Shown here: positions 24,832 to 33,401 of the stretch, piece after piece
Layout: every line of letters starts with the position of its first letter
How positions within the stretch are numbered: the first letter of the stretch is position 1
Assembly (NCBI GenBank): GCA_002717385.1
Contig: PBDR01000002.1
Coordinates: 52,061-116,060, forward strand
Direction of reading: 5' to 3'
DNA from: Chloroflexota bacterium
GTDB lineage: Bacteria > Chloroflexota > Dehalococcoidia > Lucifugimonadales > Lucifugimonadaceae
DNA length: 64,000 nucleotides
Made by a program: the position numbers and the translations under genes
The notes under the pieces: generated by a model
Told to the model about the DNA's origin: nothing
The model's database searches: none
Seen by the model: the letters and a program-made list of their open reading frames with translations, nothing else

Positions 24832-25797
24832 TTAATCCAATGAATCAGAATTACCGAATAGTTCGATTATTTTTTTCGTTATATCCGAGTCAATCTTTGA
24901 GTTTGCGGCTTTTATATTATCTATCAAATGTTTTTCATTTGAAGTTCCAGTAATAATTGTTGAAACACTTGGGTGTGATCCTGCAAAAGCATATCCTTTA
25001 GAAATTATTTCTTTATTGTTTATTAAATCTCCATTGTTAAGTTTTATTAAATCTTCAAGTGTTCCAGGTATATCAGGACGGTTAATTTTCCATTCATTAA
25101 ATCTTTCTAATAACCTATTATTTCTTGTAAGGGTAATTCTTACTGGAGCCATATTAAGGATACCTATATTATTTTTTTTTACAGTTTGGAAAATATTTTT
25201 TGCAGCCCATTGATTCATTATTCCGTATTTCAACATTATAGTATCCCAAATTTCCGGATGTTTCTGTAAGGCTAGAACTATACTATCATGTCTCGGTTCT
25301 ATAACTAAATTTTCCGTAATTCCAATGTATCTGATTAAACCTTCTTCACGGGCCTTTATGATTGATTCTAAAAAACACTCCATAACACTATCATAGTTTT
25401 TTTGTAAAAGACCGTGGAATTGGAAAATATCAATATAATCCAGATTAAGTTTTATGAGACTTCTTTCTAGTGATTTACGCGGATATAATGGATTATTCAA
25501 TTCTACTAAAGAATCTCCACTTGCTGACAAATCTTCATTTCTTGTAGAAACTTTCGTTGCAATTAAATATGAGTTCCTATCTATACCTTTTAGTGCTTTT
25601 CCAAGTAATTCTTCACTGTTTCCATATGCAGGAGCAGTGTCAAATAAATTGATACCATTCTCAATTGCAACGTTTATTAATCGTGATCTAGTGTGATCGT
25701 CAATTCCAGTTTTTTGTCCAAATTGAGATGGCCCACCTGTGCCATATGAAAGTAAAGATACCTTTTCTTTAGTTTTACCAAGAATACGATATTGCAT
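24832..25797 (-). CDS. Aldo/keto reductase
   Basis: NADPH-dependent carbonyl reductase with the (beta/alpha)8 fold, 321 residues. Catalytic tetrad is visible: Asp and Tyr in FDTAPAYGNSEELLGKAL, Lys in IATKVS, and His in IFQFHG. The C-terminal GTSNEKHLIDNI binds the cofactor. It resembles the L-galactose/D-threo-aldose dehydrogenase-like group. It lies 7 bases downstream of the zinc alcohol dehydrogenase gene and convergent with the Gfo/Idh gene, so likely in the same catabolic cluster. Confidence 0.88.
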   Translation of the reverse strand: MQYRILGKTKEKVSLLSYGTGGPSQFGQKTGIDDHTRSRLINVAIENGINLFDTAPAYGNSEELLGKALKGIDRNSYLIATKVSTRNEDLSASGDSLVELNNPLYPRKSLERSLIKLNLDYIDIFQFHGLLQKNYDSVMECFLESIIKAREEGLIRYIGITENLVIEPRHDSIVLALQKHPEIWDTIMLKYGIMNQWAAKNIFQTVKKNNIGILNMAPVRITLTRNNRLLERFNEWKINRPDIPGTLEDLIKLNNGDLINNKEIISKGYAFAGSHPSVSTIITGTSNEKHLIDNIKAANSKIDSDITKKIIELFGNSDSLD

Positions 25798-25804
25798 TAT
25801 TTTA

Positions 25805-26854
25805 TTAGTATTCCATTATTGCTCTGCCCAATATTTCCCCATTCCTTAAATCTTCACATGCATCATTAATTTGATCGAGCTTGTATTTTCTTGTAACGAG
25901 TTGATCTAATGGGAATTTTCCTTCTTTATGCCAGCGCAAAAACATATTGAAATCTTTGTCAGGATAGGTTGCTCCTAATGATCCCCGATATTGCCTTTGA
26001 TGGAACATGAAATGTTTTGGATCTACTGTCATTTCATCACCTGGCATCCCAATCATTACAGCCATTCCGCCAATATTATCAGCACCAGGACCCCCGCCTC
26101 TAACCGAAGGTAATATTTGTTCATTAGTAATTTTCAATCCTATCGCATCAAAGGCATATTCAACTCCTCCTGAAGTGATTTCATGAATTTCATTAATGGG
26201 ATCAGTTTTCAATGAATTAATAGTATGAGTGGCACCAAATTTTTTTGAAAAATCAAGCTTTGAGTCATCTATATCTACAGCTATTATAGGAAAGGCTTCT
26301 AAAATCGATGCCATTTTAATTGCAGACATTCCTACTCCTCCGACTCCATAAACAGCTACTGATTCATTAGGTCTAACTTTAGCAGTATTTAGAACTGCAC
26401 CTGCGCCTGTTAAAACTGCGCATCCAACAATGGATGAAATATCTTTCGGGTTGTCATCATCTATTTTTATTACATAATCTCCCCAAACAGAAACATCTTC
26501 ACACCATGTAGATCCTGTTCCTTTGAGTGGAGTTTCATTCCAAGTCATATTTCCTAGATCAGGAACCCATCTACCTTTGATAGGGTTTCTTGGAACCCAT
26601 GTAACTATTGTTAAATCACCTTCTTTTAGATGTGTGACATTTTTTCCGACATCTGTAACAATACCAGTACCTTCATGTCCTAATAATGAAGGTGTGGGGT
26701 AGTCAGGATTATCCATTTGGTGTAGTTGAGAATGACAAATCCCACTTGAAAGCATCTTAACATTTACATGGTCATCTTTTGGCGCTGATATTTCTATATT
26801 ATCAATTATTAAAGGTTCCCCTTTTTTTGCATGTATGGCTGCTTTACTTTTCAT
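25805..26854 (-). CDS. Zinc-type alcohol dehydrogenase
   Basis: MDR-family NAD(P)-dependent dehydrogenase, 349 residues. Catalytic zinc ligands: Cys in SSGICHSQLHQ, His and Glu in LLGHEGTG, Cys in GCAVLTGAGA. Cofactor loop YGVGGVGMSA, then AVDIDDSKLDFSKKFGATHTIN. The structural-zinc CxxCxxC loop of classic ADHs is missing: the region after EGD reads LTIVTWVPRNPIK with no Cys. This layout recalls class III-like or mycothiol/NDMA-type dehydrogenases that lost the site. Overall family is certain; substrate unknown. Confidence 0.87.
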   Translation of the reverse strand: MKSKAAIHAKKGEPLIIDNIEISAPKDDHVNVKMLSSGICHSQLHQMDNPDYPTPSLLGHEGTGIVTDVGKNVTHLKEGDLTIVTWVPRNPIKGRWVPDLGNMTWNETPLKGTGSTWCEDVSVWGDYVIKIDDDNPKDISSIVGCAVLTGAGAVLNTAKVRPNESVAVYGVGGVGMSAIKMASILEAFPIIAVDIDDSKLDFSKKFGATHTINSLKTDPINEIHEITSGGVEYAFDAIGLKITNEQILPSVRGGGPGADNIGGMAVMIGMPGDEMTVDPKHFMFHQRQYRGSLGATYPDKDFNMFLRWHKEGKFPLDQLVTRKYKLDQINDACEDLRNGEILGRAIMEY

Positions 26855-26911
26855 GTTTTTTCCCTTCCAAAGATTTTTACTTCATATAAAGATGTAGATT
26901 TATTTTACTAG

Positions 26912-28117
26912 TTATTTTTTTCGCGATAATATTTCAAATACATTCATATTACATTTATTTATGGCAGTAAATAAATCTTGAGTAGGGGAAAGATTTGTAA
27001 GAATTTCTTCAATTTCTTCTTCTGATATATATTGTTTTAGACAATTGATTTCTGATTCTTTAAGTACATTACTGATTTGTGATTCTAATGTATCAGATTC
27101 TTTTTTTGAATCATTTATTGTTTTTTCTTGTTTAATTAAACTATCCGGATCAAATGTTTTAGAAGGTGGTGGAATTTTTAAATTAGTATTTTTTAAACTA
27201 ATATTACATTTTTCTAGGATATTAATTAATGGAATTAAATTTTCATTAGAAAGATCCTCATTATTTTCTACTATAGATTGTATTAGTTCAAGATTTGAAT
27301 TTTCAAGAATACATAAAACTTCTGAAGATGAGATTCCAATTTCTTCAAGTTGATCATCCAAATATCCACAGGACAAAAATATTTCTATCGTTTCTTCATC
27401 GATTTTATTATTATTAAGAGATAGTAGATTCGATAAGGAATTAAATGATCCGGTAAGTTTATTTAATCCTAATGGACCTATTTCATTAACAAAACATTCA
27501 ATTTTATCAATACCTCCTAATGAAGAAGTTATTTTTCCTAGGTTACTATTTTCAAATATATTTCTTTCATCTTGATTTAAACAAAAAACAGTTTGTAGTG
27601 TTATAAGATATATTTCTGGAGGAGGATTTTCAGCAAAAAGATAAACGAATGAATTATTTCCAACTTTTACATTTTGTATGCAAGTTATAGAATTTTCACT
27701 TAAACCACCTGAGTATAAGTCAAGTTGACCTATAGTAATTCTTTCTATTGTTTCGTAAGAAAGGCATTCATCTGATATTTTAGCCTTATCGTTACTTATC
27801 TGATATGTTCCAGGATCTGAAGATATCAGATGAATTAGATTCTGTTTATCACCCAAAATTTTGACTAAACAATTTACTTCTAATTCAGGTATTTGATCGA
27901 TGAATTTTTTAGGATTTTGTATAGGATCAACATTAATTATTGTTTTTGGTATAGCTGTTGGAGTAGGTATTGGAGAAGAAGTAGAAGTAGGTGTGGAAAT
28001 ATTTTCTGAAATACTAGGGGTGTTATTTTTTGGTTCTGATGATCTGCAGGATGCAATTAAAATCAACATCGAAATTATTAGTATTCTTATATAAATTTTA
28101 GAGAACAATCTTTTCAA
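26912..28117 (-). CDS. Lipoprotein with five Cys-bounded repeats, SOS-linked
   Basis: A 401-residue lipoprotein: TTG start, signal helix and lipobox LIASC (Cys24), Thr/Ser/Pro linker (35-60), then ten Cys in five pairs: 83/118, 146/179, 208/250, 269/304 and 359/388. Each unit opens with Cys in a hydrophobic strand or helix (NCL, TCI, ECF, LCI, NCL) and closes with Cys after 29-42 residues, which suggests five disulfide-closed helical hairpins on the cell surface. The start codon lies 17 bases from the 49-base LexA palindrome shared with the divergent Cys4-HTH gene. Function unknown; a DNA-damage-induced envelope protein is a hypothesis. Confidence 0.75.
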   Translation of the reverse strand: MKRLFSKIYIRILIISMLILIASCRSSEPKNNTPSISENISTPTSTSSPIPTPTAIPKTIINVDPIQNPKKFIDQIPELEVNCLVKILGDKQNLIHLISSDPGTYQISNDKAKISDECLSYETIERITIGQLDLYSGGLSENSITCIQNVKVGNNSFVYLFAENPPPEIYLITLQTVFCLNQDERNIFENSNLGKITSSLGGIDKIECFVNEIGPLGLNKLTGSFNSLSNLLSLNNNKIDEETIEIFLSCGYLDDQLEEIGISSSEVLCILENSNLELIQSIVENNEDLSNENLIPLINILEKCNISLKNTNLKIPPPSKTFDPDSLIKQEKTINDSKKESDTLESQISNVLKESEINCLKQYISEEEIEEILTNLSPTQDLFTAINKCNMNVFEILSRKK

Positions 28118-28125
28118 TACTCTTG

Positions 28126-28174
28126 ACTAAACAAGAACATTTGTTCTATAATAGAACAAATGTTCTTGTTTAGT
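28126..28174. promoter_or_regulatory. Symmetric divergent SOS promoter: 49-base palindrome, two LexA boxes
   Basis: Perfect inverted repeat with 24-base arms (28126-28149 and 28151-28174) around one central A at 28150. It contains GAACATTTGTTC (28135-28146) and GAACAAATGTTC (28154-28165), both exact GAAC-N4-GTTC sites. Between them lies TATAATA, which reads TATAAT (28147-28152) on the plus strand and TATTAT (28148-28153) on the minus strand, so each box abuts the -10 of one promoter. The plus strand has a good -35, TTGACT (28123-28128), 18 bases before its -10; the minus-strand -35 position is poor (ACCACT). Confidence 0.88.
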
Positions 28175-28216
28175 GGTTGAAATCTACTACTAAATGATAA
28201 GGTAAAAAAAGTTTAT

Positions 28217-28228
28217 TAACAATTGTTC
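28217..28228 (-). promoter_or_regulatory. Degenerate third LexA-like site
   Basis: TAACAATTGTTC matches GAAC-N4-GTTC at 7 of 8 fixed positions and lies in the leader of the Cys4-HTH gene, about 50 bases past the second box. It could give cooperative repression, or be chance. It also covers the upstream TTG codon, which argues that translation starts further downstream. Confidence 0.35.
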
Positions 28229-28288
28229 TTCAAATTTTTTTATGCATTTCATGAACAAAATTTATATATAACAAAATATTTACACAAA

Positions 28289-28696
28289 ATGGTTACTTTT
28301 TTAAGCAAAAATTTAGAAAATGTTCGATCAGATACATTGCCTGAGAATACAGGTTATAGAGATGATGGATGTGATTTATCTTCTTCTTGTTTGAAATGTC
28401 ATCTTCCTTTGTGCAAATATGATGATTCGAAATTTATGGTACGTGAAATAAAAATTATTAGGGATAAAGAAATTTATAATTTGAGCAATAACGGTGCTTC
28501 AGTGGATGATCTTTCAAAAAAATTTAATCTTAGTAAACGAACAATACAAAGAGCAATAAAATTTAGTAAAGATTATAAAACCAGAGGAAAAAAAACTGAA
28601 GAATCTGTACTGCCATTGAATATGTTACCAAACATTACTTTTTATAATGAAGATATAAAAAACAAGATAATTACTCTTAAAGACGAAACCTTTTGA
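28289..28696 (+). CDS. Cys4 plus helix-turn-helix protein, SOS-controlled
   Basis: 135 residues from the ATG at 28289; an in-frame TTG at 28223 would add 22 residues but lies in the leader over a LexA-like site. The N-terminal part has a tight four-Cys cluster, GCDLSSSCLKCHLPLCKYD (spacing C-x5-C-x2-C-x4-C), likely a metal site. It is followed by an HTH of the resolvase/HTH_23 kind: ASVDDLSKKFNLSKRTIQRAIK. I recall similar CPLPxCRYD-plus-HTH proteins in Chloroflexota, unverified. It is divergent from the Cys-repeat lipoprotein and driven by the palindromic promoter. A DNA-binding regulator acting after damage is the best guess. Confidence 0.75.
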   Translation: MVTFLSKNLENVRSDTLPENTGYRDDGCDLSSSCLKCHLPLCKYDDSKFMVREIKIIRDKEIYNLSNNGASVDDLSKKFNLSKRTIQRAIKFSKDYKTRGKKTEESVLPLNMLPNITFYNEDIKNKIITLKDETF

Positions 28697-28705
28697 ATTG
28701 ATAGG

Positions 28706-29401
28706 TTATTCATCTGAAATATGTTTTAGTAAATCTTTACTTCCATGAAATGAATCGCCAGTAACAAGATAAAATGCTCGTTCTAGAATGTTAGTAGATC
28801 TATCTGCAAATCTCTCAATATTATGTGATGTCCACATCAGATACGTTGCTCTTTCCGCAGTAGAAGAATCTTTTTTCACTATTTGTAATAATTCTGAAAC
28901 AATATTTTCGTTAAGTTTATCTACTTCATCATCTAAAGAATGAATTTCATTTGCTGATAAATTAGCATTTTGAGGGTCTCTTTTTATAAATACATTTATA
29001 GCATTTTTTAACATTTTTACAGCAATAGATCCCATATTAGGAATATCTATTAATTCCTTTAGTGGTGGTTCTGGTCCCATCATCAGATTGATCTTAGCGA
29101 TACCTTCTGCATAATCTCCCATTCTTTCAAGCTCATTTGATATTTGTAAAATCGTAATAATACGTCTTAGATCAGATGCTAAAGGGGCTTCTTTTCTTAT
29201 TAGATCGACACATGACCTCTCGATCTCGATTTCTCGAATATCTATTCGATCATCAAGTTCAATTACACGTTGTGAATGATCAATGTTTCTATCCTTCAAA
29301 GCTTTAACTGAACGCAGTAGAGCATCTTCTACCATGCCTGACATTACTACTAAACTATTTTCCAGTATAGATAATTTTTTATCGAATTCTTCTCTTGCCA
29401 T
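28706..29401 (-). CDS. phoU: Phosphate-uptake regulator PhoU
   Basis: Two-repeat helical protein of 231 residues that represses the phosphate regulon and dampens Pst uptake. Each three-helix bundle carries a metal-binding E(E)xxD pattern: RVIELDDRIDIREIEIE and HSLDDEVDKLNENIV. NELERMGDYAEGIAKI and HNIERFADRSTNI are the conserved paired motifs. It lies 18 bases downstream of pstB. The other pst genes and phoR/phoB are not in the window. Confidence 0.92.
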   Translation of the reverse strand: MAREEFDKKLSILENSLVVMSGMVEDALLRSVKALKDRNIDHSQRVIELDDRIDIREIEIERSCVDLIRKEAPLASDLRRIITILQISNELERMGDYAEGIAKINLMMGPEPPLKELIDIPNMGSIAVKMLKNAINVFIKRDPQNANLSANEIHSLDDEVDKLNENIVSELLQIVKKDSSTAERATYLMWTSHNIERFADRSTNILERAFYLVTGDSFHGSKDLLKHISDE

Positions 29402-29419
29402 AAAATCTAAATCCTTTAG

Positions 29420-30223
29420 CTAGCCAATTCTACCTGTCACATAAGCTTCAGTTCTTTCATCTTTTGGATTATCAAAAACTTGTTTATTTTCACCATATTC
29501 GATTAACCTTCCTATCCTTTCTTCTCCTGACATCATTACTAAAGCGTAATCTGAAATTCTTGCTGCCTGTTGCATATTGTGAGTTACTATTATAATGGTA
29601 ACTTCTTGTGATATGTCTTTGATTAAATTTTCAATAGATTGTGTAGATATCGGGTCAAGAGATGATGCAGGTTCATCCATTAAAATTATTTCAGGATTTA
29701 CTGCAAGTGTACGTGCAATACATAACCTTTGTTGCTGCCCACCTGAAATACCTAATCCCGAATCATTTAATCTATCTTTGACTTCATCCCATAAAGCTGC
29801 TTTTTTTAATGATGTTTCGACAACTTCATCCAAATCAACTTTCAATCCGTTAACTCTAGGTCCGAAAGCCACATTGTCATAGATACTTTTTGGAAATGGA
29901 TTCGGTTTTTGAAAAACCATCCCGATTTTGTATCTTATTTCCGTGGGATCAGTATTTTTATCATAAATATTTTGATTATGAAAAAATACGTTACCAGAGA
30001 CTTTAGCACTTGGAATTAAATCGTTCATTCGATTAATACATCTTATTAATGTACTTTTTCCACAGCCAGAAGGGCCTATTAATGCTATAACTTTTTTTTC
30101 TGGGACAGAAAAATTTACATTTTCTATTGCTAAAGTATTCCCGTAAGAGACAGATAGATTATTTGTTTCAATAATGGGATCATTAAATTTAATTGCGTTA
30201 TTTTGTGATTGTTTATTTGTCAT
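29420..30223 (-). CDS. pstB: Phosphate ABC transporter ATP-binding protein PstB
   Basis: ATPase of high-affinity phosphate import. Walker A GPSGCGKS, the PstB-typical [11 protein letters not shown] after it, Q-loop [20 protein letters not shown], signature LSGGQQQR in the form ISGGQQQR, Walker [14 protein letters not shown] and switch His in [13 protein letters not shown]. Length 267 is normal with a 20-residue polar N-terminus. Upstream of it lies the 123-base gap to rlmN, not pstSCA, so the operon is split in this genome. No convincing Pho box was seen. Confidence 0.94.
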   Translation of the reverse strand: MTNKQSQNNAIKFNDPIIETNNLSVSYGNTLAIENVNFSVPEKKVIALIGPSGCGKSTLIRCINRMNDLIPSAKVSGNVFFHNQNIYDKNTDPTEIRYKIGMVFQKPNPFPKSIYDNVAFGPRVNGLKVDLDEVVETSLKKAALWDEVKDRLNDSGLGISGGQQQRLCIARTLAVNPEIILMDEPASSLDPISTQSIENLIKDISQEVTIIIVTHNMQQAARISDYALVMMSGEERIGRLIEYGENKQVFDNPKDERTEAYVTGRIG

Positions 30224-30346
30224 GTTTTTGTTATGTATTATTTGTACCTATTTTAGACCAATGACTATAATTTAATCACGATAAGATTCTATTATGAAAC
30301 TGTTAACATATGAATAAAATTTCTTTTATTTAGTAAATATATATAT

Positions 30347-31453
30347 ATGAATCATAAAAAAAATTCTATATTTGATGTTTCTTTTGAAGACTTGAAAGAT
30401 ATATTAGTAGATTTAGGGCAACCAGATTATAGAATAAAACAATTATGGAGATCTCTTTATCACGAAGGGAAAAAATCCTTTTCTGAAATAACAAATATTA
30501 GCAAAGACTTACGCAATATATTGTCAAAAAGGTTTTATATTGACTTATTTAAACCGAAAATCTATTTATCTTCCAAAGATCTTTCCACAGATAAAGCTTT
30601 ATTTGAATTAAAAGATGGTGAATTAATTGAAACCGTTTTAATGCGATATAATTCAGATGGACACAGAAATTCAAGAAAAACAGTTTGTATATCTACACAA
30701 GCAGGATGTGCCTTAGGTTGTACTTTTTGTGCAACTGGTCAACAGGGTTTTAGGCGAAATCTTACTTTTGGTGAAATAGTAAAACAAGTATTATATATGA
30801 GGCAGTTAGCTTTATCTGAGGATATGAAGGAAGTTGCAAAAGGCTCTAGAACTAAGGGAGAAATACAAGGTGTGACAAATATTGTTTTTATGGGAATGGG
30901 TGAACCATTAGCAAATTATGACAATATAATTTCGGCGATTAGAATATTGAATGATCCTTTAGGTTTAAATATTGGAGCAAGACATATAACAGTCTCTACA
31001 GTAGGATTAGTTCCTCAAATATTGAAACTTTCAGAAGAAAAAATTCAAATAAATTTAGCAGTTTCTTTACATGCATCAGATAATGAGACTAGATCTTCAA
31101 CTATGCCTATAAACAAACGTTATCCAATTGAAGAATTGATAAATGCATGTAAGAAATATATTTCAAAAACAGGGAGGAGGATATTTTTTGAATATGTATT
31201 ATTATCAGAACATAATGACTCAGAAGAACATGCATATAAATTAGGTAAATTGTTAAATGGTATTAAATGCCACGTAAATTTAATACCTGTTAATCCTACT
31301 GATGAAGGAATATATGGAAGAACCAAATCTGATAAAGCAAGAAATTTTCAAGCAAAATTAAAAAAATTTAATATCCCTTCTACTTTGAGGAGTGAAAAAG
31401 GTATTGATATAAATGCAGGTTGTGGACAACTTAGATCGAGGATTGAATTATAA
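30347..31453 (+). CDS. rlmN: Dual-specificity RNA methyltransferase RlmN
   Basis: Radical-SAM enzyme that makes 2-methyladenosine at 23S A2503 and tRNA A37. Cluster motif CALGCTFC (C121, C125, C128). The two mechanistic Cys that hold methyl and resolve the adduct appear as C114 (KTVCIST) and C359 (NAGCGQL). FMGMGEPLANYDN and STVGLVP, AVSLHASDN and RTKSDKARNFQ follow the family order. Length 368 fits. ATG start; the leader is a run of alternating T and A without Shine-Dalgarno. Confidence 0.95.
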   Translation: MNHKKNSIFDVSFEDLKDILVDLGQPDYRIKQLWRSLYHEGKKSFSEITNISKDLRNILSKRFYIDLFKPKIYLSSKDLSTDKALFELKDGELIETVLMRYNSDGHRNSRKTVCISTQAGCALGCTFCATGQQGFRRNLTFGEIVKQVLYMRQLALSEDMKEVAKGSRTKGEIQGVTNIVFMGMGEPLANYDNIISAIRILNDPLGLNIGARHITVSTVGLVPQILKLSEEKIQINLAVSLHASDNETRSSTMPINKRYPIEELINACKKYISKTGRRIFFEYVLLSEHNDSEEHAYKLGKLLNGIKCHVNLIPVNPTDEGIYGRTKSDKARNFQAKLKKFNIPSTLRSEKGIDINAGCGQLRSRIEL

Positions 31454-31487
31454 TTTAGAATAAATTTACAAAACTATAGGGATTATT

Positions 31488-32642
31488 ATGTCTTATCACG
31501 AATGGCCAGAAGTTTATAGAAAATTGGGAGTTAAACCAGTGATTAATGCCCAAAGTTGGGTAACTGTTTTGGGGGGTTCTATAATGAGAAAAGAAGTATT
31601 AGAGGCTATGAATGATGCATCTAAAGTTTTTGTAGATATGATAGAACTCAATAAATCAGCTGGAAAATTTATAGCGAAAGTTTGTAATTCTGAGGCAGGA
31701 TTAGTTACTAATGGTTGTGCATCTGCACAAGTATTAATGTCAGCAGCTTGTATGACTGGAGAAGATGACAATAAGGTTGAAAAACTTCCCAATACCGAAG
31801 GTATGAAGAATGAAGTAATTATATTTAAAGGTCAAAGAAATAGGTATGATAAAGCATTTGAAACTTCTGGGGCTATAATTAAGGAATTTGGTACTGAAGA
31901 AGATGCTACTGAAGAAGATTTAATTTCTGTGATTTCTAATAAAACTTGTGCTATAGCATATGTGATTATGCCTTTTTTTAAACCAGGAATTGGTTTAAAA
32001 AAAACAATAGAAATTGCGCATAAAAATTCTATACCGGTAATTTTAGATGCAGCAGCAGAAATACCACCTAGGTCGAACTTTCATCGGTTTATAAATATGG
32101 GAGTTGATATGGTTGCTTTCTCAGGAGGTAAAGGGATAGGTGGACCTCAATCAAGTGGAATATTAGCTGGTAAAGAGAATTTAATAAATTCAGCGTTTAA
32201 GAATTCTCTTAATCTTCATAGTAATATAGCTTGTGTGGGAAGACCCATGAAAGTTTCCAAAGAGAATATTATTGGTTTAGTTACTGCGTTAGAATTATAT
32301 TTAGATAGTAATGAAGAGGAAGAATATCATTTGTGGAAAAAAAAATCTGAATATATTAAAAATCAGCTAAAAGATATTCCTAATTTAGATATAAAAATAG
32401 AAAATACCCCTACAGATAGACAGGGCACTCAACCTGTTTTATATTTTCATGATGATTGGAAAGGTAAATCTCCCGAAAAAATTAGAGAGGAAATGATTAA
32501 TGGTGATCCACCAATATATTTAGGAGTTGGGGGATCTAACTTATATGGATATATAGGAGAAATCAACATAGTGATGACAAACGTTATGCAAGGAGAAGAA
32601 ATTATAATTGCTGATAGGCTAAATAAACTTCTTAGAGAGTGA
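31488..32642 (+). CDS. SelA-like PLP-dependent enzyme
   Basis: Fold type I PLP enzyme, 384 residues, of the SelA/DgaE group. Motifs: NAQSWVTVLGGSIM (substrate loop), TNGCASAQ (phosphate-side Ser/Ala loop), DAAAEIPP with Asp187 at the pyridine N, and the Schiff-base Lys215 in FSGGKGIGGPQSSG. True SelA is about 460 residues with an N-terminal tRNA-binding domain, missing here, and no selB or selC is near. So it is more likely an amino-sugar-acid ammonia-lyase or similar. It is convergent with the transaldolase-like gene (3-base gap). Confidence 0.82.
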   Translation: MSYHEWPEVYRKLGVKPVINAQSWVTVLGGSIMRKEVLEAMNDASKVFVDMIELNKSAGKFIAKVCNSEAGLVTNGCASAQVLMSAACMTGEDDNKVEKLPNTEGMKNEVIIFKGQRNRYDKAFETSGAIIKEFGTEEDATEEDLISVISNKTCAIAYVIMPFFKPGIGLKKTIEIAHKNSIPVILDAAAEIPPRSNFHRFINMGVDMVAFSGGKGIGGPQSSGILAGKENLINSAFKNSLNLHSNIACVGRPMKVSKENIIGLVTALELYLDSNEEEEYHLWKKKSEYIKNQLKDIPNLDIKIENTPTDRQGTQPVLYFHDDWKGKSPEKIREEMINGDPPIYLGVGGSNLYGYIGEINIVMTNVMQGEEIIIADRLNKLLRE

Positions 32643-32645
32643 AAT

Positions 32646-33401
32646 TTACTTTTTGGGAATTCCTTTCATATTTCCTGCATCATACATACAATTCCATTCA
32701 TCTAAGAAAATTTTGTTCCATTCATCAGATAGTTTATTTTTCATCATTTCTTCAAAAACTGGCCAAAATACGATTATTCCATCAGCTCCATCTCTTAAAG
32801 CTTTGTATGCTGTTTCCTTTGATCTAACTAAGGCAGCTGTGATAAATGGTCTATGATCCCAGTTTTTGAATACTTTATTGCAATCACGAATTAATTTTGT
32901 TGGATCTCCATCAACATCATTAAATGGTTCGCAAAATGGCAGAATATGAGTGGCTCCTGCCTGGGCAATTGAAACAGCTTGGTTAAGAGTGAATACTGTA
33001 GTACAAAATGTTGGTACTCCAGATTTTTTTAGTTCAGCAAAAGCATCTAGAGCATAAGTTGTTGCCGGTATTTTTAAAATAATCTGATCAGACATTTTAG
33101 TAAAATTTTCACCTACTGATAAAAGTTCAGATGATGAGTGACCATCAATTTCAACTGCAATTGGCTTATCAGTGATATCGATATATCTTTTTATTACATC
33201 ATTCAGTTGGCCATATTTTTTTGTCATATCATTTAAGACGATTGTATTTGTAACAATACCTGCAGCACCTCGGTTTAACCATATTTTTAAATCTTCAGGA
33301 TCTCCCGCTATCCATACAGAAGGTCCATTTAGTTCAGATTGAGCATTTTTTGGATTGGTAAATAATGGGTTTTTATTTTTCATTTTCATTTTGCAATGCA
33401 T
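32646..33401 (-). CDS. Transaldolase / fructose-6-phosphate aldolase-like protein
   Basis: Class I aldolase of the transaldolase family, 251 residues. Schiff-base Lys110 in IILKIPATTYAL; LNRGAAGIVTNTIVL replaces the GITTNP motif; FTLNQAVSIAQAGATHILPF is the family's second-shell region, and the C-terminal KALRDGADGIIVFWPVFEEM is like the MipB group. True start could be Met1, Met5 or Met7, since the first codons overlap the end of the upstream D-lactate-dehydrogenase-like gene by up to 29 bases. It is probably a sugar-phosphate aldolase rather than a pentose-phosphate transaldolase. Confidence 0.8.
   Translation of the reverse strand: MHCKMKMKNKNPLFTNPKNAQSELNGPSVWIAGDPEDLKIWLNRGAAGIVTNTIVLNDMTKKYGQLNDVIKRYIDITDKPIAVEIDGHSSSELLSVGENFTKMSDQIILKIPATTYALDAFAELKKSGVPTFCTTVFTLNQAVSIAQAGATHILPFCEPFNDVDGDPTKLIRDCNKVFKNWDHRPFITAALVRSKETAYKALRDGADGIIVFWPVFEEMMKNKLSDEWNKIFLDEWNCMYDAGNMKGIPKK

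Noticed and set aside
28126..28174. The 49-base palindrome as a transcription terminator
   Set aside because: It lies between two divergently oriented genes rather than after a gene, contains two operator sequences with adjoining -10 elements, and has no T run after the stem.
28223..28288. Upstream extension of the Cys4-HTH protein from TTG at 28223
   Set aside because: The extra 22 residues have no conserved look, no Shine-Dalgarno precedes it, and the codon overlaps a LexA-like site.
31488..32642. True SelA for selenocysteine synthesis
   Set aside because: The protein lacks the N-terminal tRNA-binding extension and no SelB, SelC or SelD gene is in the window.
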